A DNA stretch of 64,000 nt from Janibacter cremeus (GTDB taxonomy: Bacteria > Actinomycetota > Actinomycetes > Actinomycetales > Dermatophilaceae). Position 1 is the stretch's first letter. Each line of letters starts with the position of its first letter. Positions 55,317 through 64,000 of the stretch are shown here, in pieces. The translations under genes and the position numbers were made by a program. The stretch lies in the NCBI RefSeq assembly GCF_029395675.1, contig NZ_CP115184.1, positions 1,240,001-1,304,000 of the forward strand, given 5' to 3'. The notes beneath the pieces are model-generated. The model saw only the letters and a list, made by a program, of their open reading frames with translations. It was not told the origin of the DNA and did no database searches.

Positions 55317-55837
55317 AGGCCCGCTCGCTGCGCCTCGCCGTGGGCCGCGAGGCGCACGCGCAGCTCCTCGGCGACGTCGACGGGCAGGCCGGGGATGTCC
55401 CCGCTGCTGGCCGGGGACGCGGTGTTGACCGTGATGTCGGCGAGTCCCTTGGCGCGCTTGTAGGGACCGGAGGAGATGTCGACGTACTGGATGCGGCCGT
55501 AGGGGATCGTCACCAGCGAGCGCCACATGCGGCCCTTGCGGATGGCCAGCTCCTCGGGCAGCTCCACCCAGCTGATCGCCGCGACCTGGCGCGGGATGAG
55601 CCACATCAGCCACAGCCACAGAGCGGTCAGCAGCACGGTCACGAGGACCAGCCACGGGGTGATGAACGCCGCCGCCAGGGCCGCGGCGACGGCGGGCGGC
55701 AGGAGGGTCGCCGTCGTGCTCACCTGTCGCACCCCGGCCAGCAGTGGTGAGACCGGACGCCACTGCGCGCCGTGGTCCCCCGTCAGCGGGAGCACCGACG
55801 GGGCCGGCGAAGGGGGTTGGGTCTCGTTGTCGTCCAC
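55313..55837 (-). CDS. Small membrane protein with a PH (YdbS-like) domain
   Basis: 174 aa. Two adjacent hydrophobic helices (LLPPAVAAALAAAFITPWLVL and VLLTALWLWLMWLI), then one bPH2 domain: VELPEELAIRKGRMWRSLVTIPYGRIQYVDISSGPYKRAKGLADITVNTA. It is coupled to the larger PH protein and probably forms a complex with it, as YdbS and YdbT in Bacillus. GTG start; divergent from fdhD. Confidence 0.88.
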   Translation of the reverse strand: MDDNETQPPSPAPSVLPLTGDHGAQWRPVSPLLAGVRQVSTTATLLPPAVAAALAAAFITPWLVLVTVLLTALWLWLMWLIPRQVAAISWVELPEELAIRKGRMWRSLVTIPYGRIQYVDISSGPYKRAKGLADITVNTASPASSGDIPGLPVDVAEELRVRLAAHGEAQRAGL

Positions 55838-55875
55838 GGCACCATCACACCAGACCTCGTCCGTAGGCTGGCCAC

Positions 55876-55914
55876 ATGGTCAGGCGAGCGAAGGCGGGTC
55901 CATGGGACGGATGA
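55876..55914 (+). CDS. Leaderless 12-codon upstream ORF coupled to fdhD
   Basis: A TAGGCT -10 (55864-55869) ends 6 nt before ATG 55876. This ATG opens a 12-codon frame (MVRRAKAGPWDG) whose TGA at 55912 overlaps ATG 55911 of fdhD as ATGA. If transcription starts at the -10, the short peptide is translated first and ribosomes pass to fdhD by reinitiation. It is inferred from spacing only. Confidence 0.45.
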   Translation: MVRRAKAGPWDG

Positions 55915-56780
55915 CGCAGCGGCTGCGCGCGCAGCGCATGGGCGACCGCTCGGTCGGCAGGATCGAGTCGCTCGCCGTCGAGGAGCCCCTGGAGATCCGG
56001 GTGGCCTCCCTCCCGGCCACGGGTCTGGCCGCGGGTGGTGCACCGAGCGAGCTGCGGCCTCCGTCGACGACCGTGACCACGACGATGCGCCTGCCGGGTG
56101 ACGACTTCGACCTCGCGCTGGGGCACCTGGTGGCCGAGGGGCTCATCGGGGACGCCGAGGACGTCGCCGCGATGATGCACTGCACCGACACCGGTCCGGA
56201 CGGCTCGCCGACCTTCAACGTCGTCGAGGTCACCCTCGCGGCAGGGGTCTCGCTGCGGCGCCCCGTGACGGCCCGCACGGAGGTCGCGACCAGCGCGTGC
56301 GGGGTGTGCGGGTCGACCTCCGTCGACGACCTGCTCGAGGCCCTCCCCCACTCCCCCTCCGACGACCCGGCCCGCCACTCGCTGGAGCACATCCACGCCG
56401 GGATGGCGGCCATGCGCGAGCGCCAGAAGGTCTTCGAGGCCACCGGTGGCGTCCACGCCGCCGCTCTGCTCGACCCGGACGGCCGCCTCCTGGTGGTCCG
56501 GGAGGACATCGGTCGGCACAACGCCGTCGACAAGGTCATCGGGTGGGCCGCGCGCGAAGGGGGTCTCCCCCTTCGGGGGCACGTCCTGCTGGTCTCCTCC
56601 CGGGCCGGCTTCGAGATCGCGCAGAAGGCGGCCGTGGCCGGCGCCCCGGTGCTCGCCTGCGTCTCGGCCGCGACCACCCTGGCCGTGGAGGTCGCCGAGC
56701 GCAGCGGGTTGACCCTGCTCGGGTTCGTCCGGGAGCCGAGGGCCACCGCGTACGCCCATCCCGAGCGCGTCACCGGCTGA
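55911..56780 (+). CDS. fdhD: FdhD sulfurtransferase for formate dehydrogenase
   Basis: Inserts sulfur into the molybdenum cofactor of formate dehydrogenase; about 289 aa. The sulfur-carrying CxxC is Cys130 and Cys133 (TSACGVCGSTS). Other motifs: LPGDDFDLALGHLVAEGLI, VREDIGRHNAVDKVIG and VLLVSSRAGFEIAQKAA. ATG 55911 is chosen over ATG 55902 because it couples to the short upstream frame. No formate dehydrogenase lies in the window. A 19-nt hairpin made of opposed GAAGGGGG copies sits in the coding region at 56556-56574. Confidence 0.93.
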   Translation: MTQRLRAQRMGDRSVGRIESLAVEEPLEIRVASLPATGLAAGGAPSELRPPSTTVTTTMRLPGDDFDLALGHLVAEGLIGDAEDVAAMMHCTDTGPDGSPTFNVVEVTLAAGVSLRRPVTARTEVATSACGVCGSTSVDDLLEALPHSPSDDPARHSLEHIHAGMAAMRERQKVFEATGGVHAAALLDPDGRLLVVREDIGRHNAVDKVIGWAAREGGLPLRGHVLLVSSRAGFEIAQKAAVAGAPVLACVSAATTLAVEVAERSGLTLLGFVREPRATAYAHPERVTG

Positions 56781-56897
56781 CCGGGACGTCGCTCCCGTCC
56801 GTTCCCCGACCCCGGCTTGTGACGCGCGACACGGGGGAGGGAAGATGACTGTGTCTCCCGACACCCCCCGGGAGTGTTCTTCGGAAAGGACGACGAC

Positions 56898-59690
56898 GTG
56901 CCCGGATCTGCCGATCACCTCAGCGACGGCCCCATCCTCAACGGCATCCCCACCCACCTGCCGGACATCGACCCCGACGAGACGGCGGAGTGGCTGGAGT
57001 CGATCGATGCCGTCATCGACGAGGCGGGGCGTGAGCGCGCCCGGTACGTGATGCTGCGGCTGCTCGAGCGGGCCCGGATGAAGAGCGTCGGCGTCCCGTC
57101 GTTGACCACGACCGACTACGTCAACACCATCTCCCCGACGAACGAGCCGTGGTACCCCGGCGACCAGGAGGTCGAGCGCCGCTACCGCGCCTGGATCCGG
57201 TGGAACGCCGCGATCCAGGTCCACCGTGCCCAGCGCCCGGGAGTGGGCGTCGGCGGCCACATCTCCTCCTACGCCTCCGCGGCGACGATGTACGAGGTGG
57301 GCTTCAACCACTTCTGGCGGGGCAAGGACCACCCCGGCGGCGGCGACCAGATCTTCTTCCAGGGGCACGCCTCCCCCGGCATGTACGCGCGCGCCTTCCT
57401 CGAGGGCCGTCTCAGCGAGGAGCAGATGGACGGCTTCCGGCAGGAGGCCGCGACGCTGGCCGGCGACTCCGAGACCGGCATGCCCTCCTACCCGCACCCG
57501 CGCCTGATGCCGGACTTCTGGGAGTTCCCCACGGTCTCCATGGGCATCGGCCCGATGAACGCGATCTACCAGGCGCAGTTCAACAAGTACCTGCACAACC
57601 GCGGGATCAAGGACACCTCCGAGCAGCACGTGTGGGCCTTCCTCGGTGACGGCGAGATGGACGAGCCGGAGAGCCGCGGCCTGCTGCAGACGGCGGCCTT
57701 CGAGGAGCTGGACAACCTCACCTTCGTCGTCAACTGCAACCTGCAGCGGCTCGACGGCCCCGTGCGCGGCAACGGCAAGATCATCCAGGAGCTCGAGGCG
57801 CAGTTCCGCGGCGCGGGCTGGAACGTCATCAAGGTGATCTGGGGCCGCGGTTGGGACCCGCTGCTGGCCGCCGACCACGACGGCGCCCTGGTCAACCTGA
57901 TGAACCAGACGCCCGACGGCGACTACCAGACCTTCCGGGCCAACGACGGCGCGTACGTGCGCGAGCACTTCTTCGACCGCGACCCGCGCACGCGCAAGCT
58001 GATCGAGAACTGGTCCGACGCGGACGTGTGGTGGAAGCTCAAGCGCGGCGGCCACGACTACAACAAGGTCTACGCCGCCTACCGCGCCGCGATGGAGCAC
58101 TCCGGCCAGCCGACGGTCATCCTCGCGAAGACGATCAAGGGCTACGGCCTGGGCTCGAGCTTCGCCGGTCGCAACGCCACCCACCAGATGAAGAAGCTGA
58201 CGATCGAGGACCTCAAGGGCCTGCGCGACGGCCTGCAGATCCCGATCTCCGACGAGGAGCTGGAGAAGGACCCGTACCTGCCGCCCTACTACCACCCGGG
58301 CGAGGACGACGAGGGCATCCAGTACATGAAGGAGCGCCGCGAGAAGCTCGGCGGAGGCCTGCCGGAGCGCCGGGTCGACTACGAGCCCCCGACGCTGCCC
58401 GCGAAGGAGAAGTACGGGCAGCTGGCCAAGGGGTCGGGCAAGCAGGAGATCGCGACGACGATGGCCTGGGTGCGCCTGCTCAAGGACCTCATGCGGGAGA
58501 AGGGGTTCGGCGAGCGGATCGTGCCGATCATCCCGGACGAGGCCCGCACCTTCGGCATGGACTCCTTCTTCCCGACGAAGAAGATCTACAACCCGCACGG
58601 GCAGAACTACACCTCGGTCGACGCCGACCTCATGCTCGCCTACCGCGAGTCCGAGACGGGGCAGCTGCTCCACACCGGCATCAACGAGGCCGGCTCGGTG
58701 GCGGCGTTCACCGCTGCGGCGACGAGCTACGCCACGCACGGCGAGCCGATGGTGCCGGTCTACATCTTCTACTCGATGTTCGGCTTCCAGCGCACCGGTG
58801 ACTTCATCTGGGCCGCGACCGACCAGATGTCGCGCGGCTTCATGCTCGGCGCCACGGCCGGCCGCACGACGCTGACCGGTGAGGGGCTGCAGCACGCCGA
58901 CGGGCACTCCCCGCTGCTGGCCGCGACGAACCCGGCCGTCGTGTCCTGGGACCCGGCCTACGGCTTCGAGATCGCGCACATCATGCGCCAGGGCCTGGAG
59001 CGGATGTACGGCGGCGACGCGCCCCAGACCGACATGGCGCGCAACGTCGTCTACTACCTCACCCTCTACAACGAGCCGATCGTGCAGCCGCCCGAGCCCG
59101 AGGGCCTGGACGTCGACGGGCTGCTCCGGGGCATGTACCGCTACGCGGCCGGGGACGACTCCGGACTCGGGGACACCCCACCGCGCTGCCAGCTGCTCGC
59201 CAGCGGTGTCGGCATGCCGTGGGCCCTGGATGCGCAGGAGCTGCTGCGCGAGGACTGGGGCGTGGTCGCGGACGTGTGGTCGGTGACCAGCTGGACGGAG
59301 CTGCGCCGCGAAGCGATGCGGTGCGACGAGGAGCGCTACCTCCACCCGGAGAACGAGCGTCGCACGCCGTACGTCACCCGTGCGCTGGAGAACTCCGTCG
59401 GCCCGATCGTCGCCGTCTCGGACTACATGAAGCAGGTCCAGGACCAGATCCGGCCGTGGGTGCCGGAGGAGTTCTCCGCCCTGGGCACCGACGGCTTCGG
59501 CTTCTCGGACACGCGTGCCGCCGCTCGCCGGTACTTCCACGTCGACGGCCCGTCGATGGCGGTCCGGGCGCTGCAGATGCTCGCCGACCGCGGCTGGGTC
59601 GCCGAGGACGTCCCGGGCAAGGCCGCCGAGAAGTACCGCCTGCTCGACGTCAACGCCGGCACCTCCGGCAACGCCGGCGGCGACGCCTGA
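56898..59690 (+). CDS. aceE: Pyruvate dehydrogenase E1 component, homodimeric type
   Basis: Decarboxylates pyruvate with thiamine diphosphate and passes acetyl to the E2 subunit; 930 aa. The ThDP motif runs from [12 protein letters not shown] to [32 protein letters not shown] and [25 protein letters not shown] are hallmarks of the AceE type used by actinobacteria. The GTG at 56898 has GAAAGGA about 9 nt before; an upstream GTG (56874) overlaps its own ribosome site. No E2 or E3 gene nearby. A strong hairpin follows. Confidence 0.95.
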   Translation: MPGSADHLSDGPILNGIPTHLPDIDPDETAEWLESIDAVIDEAGRERARYVMLRLLERARMKSVGVPSLTTTDYVNTISPTNEPWYPGDQEVERRYRAWIRWNAAIQVHRAQRPGVGVGGHISSYASAATMYEVGFNHFWRGKDHPGGGDQIFFQGHASPGMYARAFLEGRLSEEQMDGFRQEAATLAGDSETGMPSYPHPRLMPDFWEFPTVSMGIGPMNAIYQAQFNKYLHNRGIKDTSEQHVWAFLGDGEMDEPESRGLLQTAAFEELDNLTFVVNCNLQRLDGPVRGNGKIIQELEAQFRGAGWNVIKVIWGRGWDPLLAADHDGALVNLMNQTPDGDYQTFRANDGAYVREHFFDRDPRTRKLIENWSDADVWWKLKRGGHDYNKVYAAYRAAMEHSGQPTVILAKTIKGYGLGSSFAGRNATHQMKKLTIEDLKGLRDGLQIPISDEELEKDPYLPPYYHPGEDDEGIQYMKERREKLGGGLPERRVDYEPPTLPAKEKYGQLAKGSGKQEIATTMAWVRLLKDLMREKGFGERIVPIIPDEARTFGMDSFFPTKKIYNPHGQNYTSVDADLMLAYRESETGQLLHTGINEAGSVAAFTAAATSYATHGEPMVPVYIFYSMFGFQRTGDFIWAATDQMSRGFMLGATAGRTTLTGEGLQHADGHSPLLAATNPAVVSWDPAYGFEIAHIMRQGLERMYGGDAPQTDMARNVVYYLTLYNEPIVQPPEPEGLDVDGLLRGMYRYAAGDDSGLGDTPPRCQLLASGVGMPWALDAQELLREDWGVVADVWSVTSWTELRREAMRCDEERYLHPENERRTPYVTRALENSVGPIVAVSDYMKQVQDQIRPWVPEEFSALGTDGFGFSDTRAAARRYFHVDGPSMAVRALQMLADRGWVAEDVPGKAAEKYRLLDVNAGTSGNAGGDA

Positions 59691-59710
59691 GGTCGCGCAG
59701 CAACCACCTC

Positions 59711-59753
59711 GAAGGGGGTGCCCTCCGCCGATCACGGCGCGGGCACCCCCTTC
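59711..59753. terminator. Bidirectional terminator after aceE
   Basis: 13-bp stem GAAGGGGGTGCCC with its complement GGGCACCCCCTTC, and a 17-nt loop that can form a small inner stem. It lies between convergent genes and again uses opposed copies of GAAGGGGG. Confidence 0.8.
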
Positions 59754-59768
59754 GCACGAGTGCGGGGA

Positions 59769-60479
59769 CTAGCGGGTGACCGCGAGCATCCCCGTCAGCG
59801 CCTGCACCGCCTGGCAGCCGCACCGGACCACGTGCGGGAAGTGGACCCTGATGTCGCGGTCCCCCGCGTCGGGCGTGCTCTCGCGCGCGACGAGCCCGGT
59901 CTCGTCCGCCAGGACCGGCCGCACGACGCCGGACTCGTGGAGCGGGACGACGCCGGCGACGAGCCGGCGCAGGTCCTGACGATGGTGGCTGTCGAGGTGG
60001 ACCATCCACTCGTCCTGCCACCCTGCGAGGGCGTCCACGTCGGCGGCGGTGTAGTCCTCGGCCTCCACGTGCACCACCTCGCGCAGACCCTCGACCTCCA
60101 CGCGCCAGTCGAGAGTGATCGAGGTGGGAACCAGCCGGGCGACCAGACCGTCCTCGGTGACCCCCAGGTGTGACCGCAGCTGCTCGTCGACCGGGCGCTG
60201 CAGCACCTCGGCACGGCCACCGAGACGGACCAGCCCGCGCACCCGGCCGGGATGGCTCACGCCGGAGACGTCGGCTGCGGTTGCGAGGATGTCCGGCCCG
60301 GACGTCCCGGCCACGACGAGATGGGCGCACGCCGGCGCGGCCTCCCCGAGGGAGAAGAGCAGCGCCCCGGTGGGGGTCACGGCGTGCCTGCCGAGCGGGC
60401 GACCCTGCCCGGCGACGCCGACCTCCACCGATCCGGCGCTCGCCACGATCGTCCTGGCCCGTCGTGCCCATGTGCTCAT
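59769..60479 (-). CDS. DUF2470-domain protein, probable haem-iron-related
   Basis: 236 aa. The C-terminal half is the DUF2470 domain found in HugZ/HutZ-type haem-degrading proteins (VHVEAEDYTAADVDALAGWQDEWMVHLDSHHRQDLRRLV, with conserved His). The N-terminal half (ALLFSLGEAAPACAHLVV) resembles the split-barrel flavin or haem-binding part. A near-perfect iron box just upstream supports an iron role. ATG behind AGGAGG. Confidence 0.78.
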   Translation of the reverse strand: MSTWARRARTIVASAGSVEVGVAGQGRPLGRHAVTPTGALLFSLGEAAPACAHLVVAGTSGPDILATAADVSGVSHPGRVRGLVRLGGRAEVLQRPVDEQLRSHLGVTEDGLVARLVPTSITLDWRVEVEGLREVVHVEAEDYTAADVDALAGWQDEWMVHLDSHHRQDLRRLVAGVVPLHESGVVRPVLADETGLVARESTPDAGDRDIRVHFPHVVRCGCQAVQALTGMLAVTR

Positions 60480-60500
60480 GTGCCCTCCTCTTCAATGAGA

Positions 60501-60519
60501 TTAGGTAAGCCTAACCATA
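60501..60519 (-). promoter_or_regulatory. IdeR/DtxR-type iron box of the DUF2470 gene
   Basis: TTAGGTAAGCCTAACCATA matches 18 of 19 positions of the actinobacterial iron-box consensus. It ends 21 bp before the ATG and overlaps a possible -10 TAATCT (60503-60498, minus). This is where repression by the iron-loaded regulator is expected. Confidence 0.85.
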
Positions 60520-60537
60520 ATTGTTCGAGGAGTGGGT

Positions 60538-60562
60538 GGCCGCGACGACTCGCGGCGCGGCC
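60538..60562 (-). terminator. Hairpin after the first glycerophosphodiesterase gene
   Basis: Seven-base-pair stem GGCCGCG/CGCGGCC with an 11-nt loop, beginning at the stop codon. Without a T-run it is only a probable terminator. Confidence 0.4.
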
Positions 60563-61720
60563 TCAGCGAGCGGTGACGAACTGCGAGCGCGCCTGCACGC
60601 AGAGGTCTGGCTGGTCGCAGAAGACACCGTCCACGCCAGCCCGGAGGTAGGACTCGACCTCGTCGACCATGCGACTTCGTTCGGTGGAATCGGCAGCTGT
60701 GCGCGGGTCCCCGGGAAGGGATGAGTCACTTGCGCGAAATCCCCACGGCGTGACCTCGAGGCCCGCAGCATGAGCATTGGCCACCAACGCCGTCGCCTCC
60801 CCGAGTGTCCCGTCTGCTTCCCATGGAATGATCTGCTTCTTATCGGGACTGATGCCGTCGATCCATCGAGCCAGGCCGCGCATGGACTCGAAGGTCGTCA
60901 ACTCGGCATACGTGGTGCCCTGCCGTCTCAGGTCGTAGGGACCACCACGTCTGGATGTCAGGAAGGTGGACTTTCCGCGATAGCCCTGCGCCCGCAAGTC
61001 CTTCAGGGCGGTCAACTCGAAGGACTGGACCCATATGGGCGCATCGTCGCTGTTGAGCGAGTACTTGTCGACGAGCCGAGTCAGCTCCGCCTCCGGGTCG
61101 AAACCGTTGTCGTGGAGATAGGTTGAGTGTTTGATCTCCGGGATGATGCCGATCTGACGGCCGCTCTCGCGCGCCAGCACTTCCCGTTGCACGAGCACCT
61201 CCTCGAAGGCCGGGATCGTGAAATGGCCGTCGAACCTTGCCGACGTCGGTCTCTCCTGCCCGAGCCGCTCCGTCGCCCGCAGCGTCTTCAACTCCTCGAG
61301 AGTGAAGTCGTCGACGAACCACCCGGTGACCGGCTTGCCGTGAACCTTCTTGGTCGTTCTTCGGTCCGCAAACTCCGGGTGCTCGGCGACATCCGTGGTC
61401 GCAGTGATCTCCGGCTCGTGACGGACAACGAGAACACTGTCCTTGGTCATGACGAGGTCGGGCTCGATGTAGTCGGCGCCCATCTCCACCGCCAACTCGT
61501 AGGCCGCCAGGGTGTGCTCCGGTCGGTAGCCAGAGGCGCCCCGGTGGGCGATGACGAGCGGTCTGACGGGAGCTGTTCGGCTTCCCCGGTCGATCGGGCT
61601 CGAAGCCGAGTCCGACCTGGTGGTCGCCTCGGGTGCGGCCTGCCCTTCACAGGCGGATAGCCCGCCGACGGCCAAAACGGCCCCGGTAAATGGCACGACC
61701 AGACGTCGAGGGATTCGCAT
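60563..61720 (-). CDS. Glycerophosphodiester phosphodiesterase, lipoprotein form
   Basis: 385 aa. Lipoprotein signal with lipobox LSAC (MRIPRRLVVPFTGAVLAVGG then LSAC), so anchored outside the membrane. GDPD catalytic set: [42 protein letters not shown], and PEIKH with WVQSFE. Hydrolyses glycerophosphodiesters to glycerol 3-phosphate. ATG behind GGAAGG. It is similar almost throughout to the next gene, but codons are less GC-rich. It may be a duplicate or an acquired relative. Confidence 0.92.
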   Translation of the reverse strand: MRIPRRLVVPFTGAVLAVGGLSACEGQAAPEATTRSDSASSPIDRGSRTAPVRPLVIAHRGASGYRPEHTLAAYELAVEMGADYIEPDLVMTKDSVLVVRHEPEITATTDVAEHPEFADRRTTKKVHGKPVTGWFVDDFTLEELKTLRATERLGQERPTSARFDGHFTIPAFEEVLVQREVLARESGRQIGIIPEIKHSTYLHDNGFDPEAELTRLVDKYSLNSDDAPIWVQSFELTALKDLRAQGYRGKSTFLTSRRGGPYDLRRQGTTYAELTTFESMRGLARWIDGISPDKKQIIPWEADGTLGEATALVANAHAAGLEVTPWGFRASDSSLPGDPRTAADSTERSRMVDEVESYLRAGVDGVFCDQPDLCVQARSQFVTAR

Positions 61721-61822
61721 TGTCTCTGGTCCTTCCTGGGCTCCGTACCGGAACACCAGCCAGCGACCATAGCGGCGCAAGGCCGCTCTCCTGTCGAGCG
61801 ACTCTCGGCACCTGCAAAACCG

Positions 61823-64000
<2,178 letters not shown>

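Noticed and set aside
56845..57051. 68-codon frame at the start of aceE
   Set aside because: It overlaps aceE out of frame and reads as Thr/Ser/Arg-rich chance sequence; GTG 56898 has a ribosome site for aceE.

Overview
The window comes from a high-GC Gram-positive bacterium of the Actinomycetota, most likely Micrococcales and possibly an Intrasporangiaceae/Janibacter-type organism. The phylum call rests on the argCJBDFRH order next to pheST, a PriA-type hisA, polyphosphate glucokinase, glnE beside a GlnA2-like glutamine synthetase, and GC-rich codon use. The genus-level guess is inference only. Almost everything is core chromosome.

Layout. 1-5156: rrn operon on the minus strand (23S cut by the window edge, 16S, leader, promoters). 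5157-7292: tyrS, then an iron-controlled bfd-bfr pair. 7279-19636: a long minus-strand block pheS-pheT-SDR-argC-J-B-D-F-R-H-mpg, with most junctions overlapping by 4 nt (ATGA/GTGA). 19648-22740: an unknown gene and a fur-catalase pair inserted in the otherwise conserved rplT-trmH-pheS neighbourhood. 22749-24837: infC-rpmI-rplT-trmH with an attenuator-like leader. 25095-30873: histidine operon hisD-C-B-orf-H-priA-sseB-like. 30948-35265: glnE and glnA. 35401-42119: secreted M6 protease, panB, a small SPOR-like protein, map, ppgK and an amino-acid permease. 42131-43809: rnpB followed by a 1.3-kb remnant of an integrative element bounded by a perfect 26-bp repeat of the rnpB 3' end. 43840-46872: a Mn exporter behind a yybP-ykoY riboswitch, an RNB exonuclease and yaaA. 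46882-53706: metZ-rhodanese, a membrane protein, an RNase H fusion, a zinc-ribbon protein, nif3, tRNA-Val, a 2-oxoglutarate oxygenase, ahpE and DUF3052. 53775-64000: PH-domain proteins, fdhD, aceE, an iron-boxed DUF2470 protein, two tandem glycerophosphodiesterases and the start of argG.

How it works together. The arginine genes form one translationally coupled cluster with its own repressor, but argG has left the cluster, lies about 47 kb away and is of the long E. coli-like type. Two IdeR/DtxR-type iron boxes (bfd-bfr and DUF2470) suggest a shared iron regulon. The Fur-type regulator and catalase, yaaA, AhpE and the Mn exporter cover oxidative and metal stress.

Two themes cut across the window. 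First, many genes begin 6-8 nt after a TANNNT -10 hexamer, so leaderless transcripts are probably common. In three cases the TAG stop of one gene is also the first half of the next promoter's -10. Second, the octamer GAAGGGGG is far more frequent than composition predicts. The least described object is the element remnant at rnpB. It has a frameshifted tyrosine-recombinase fragment and an apparently intact zinc-ribbon gene with its own operator-like palindrome.
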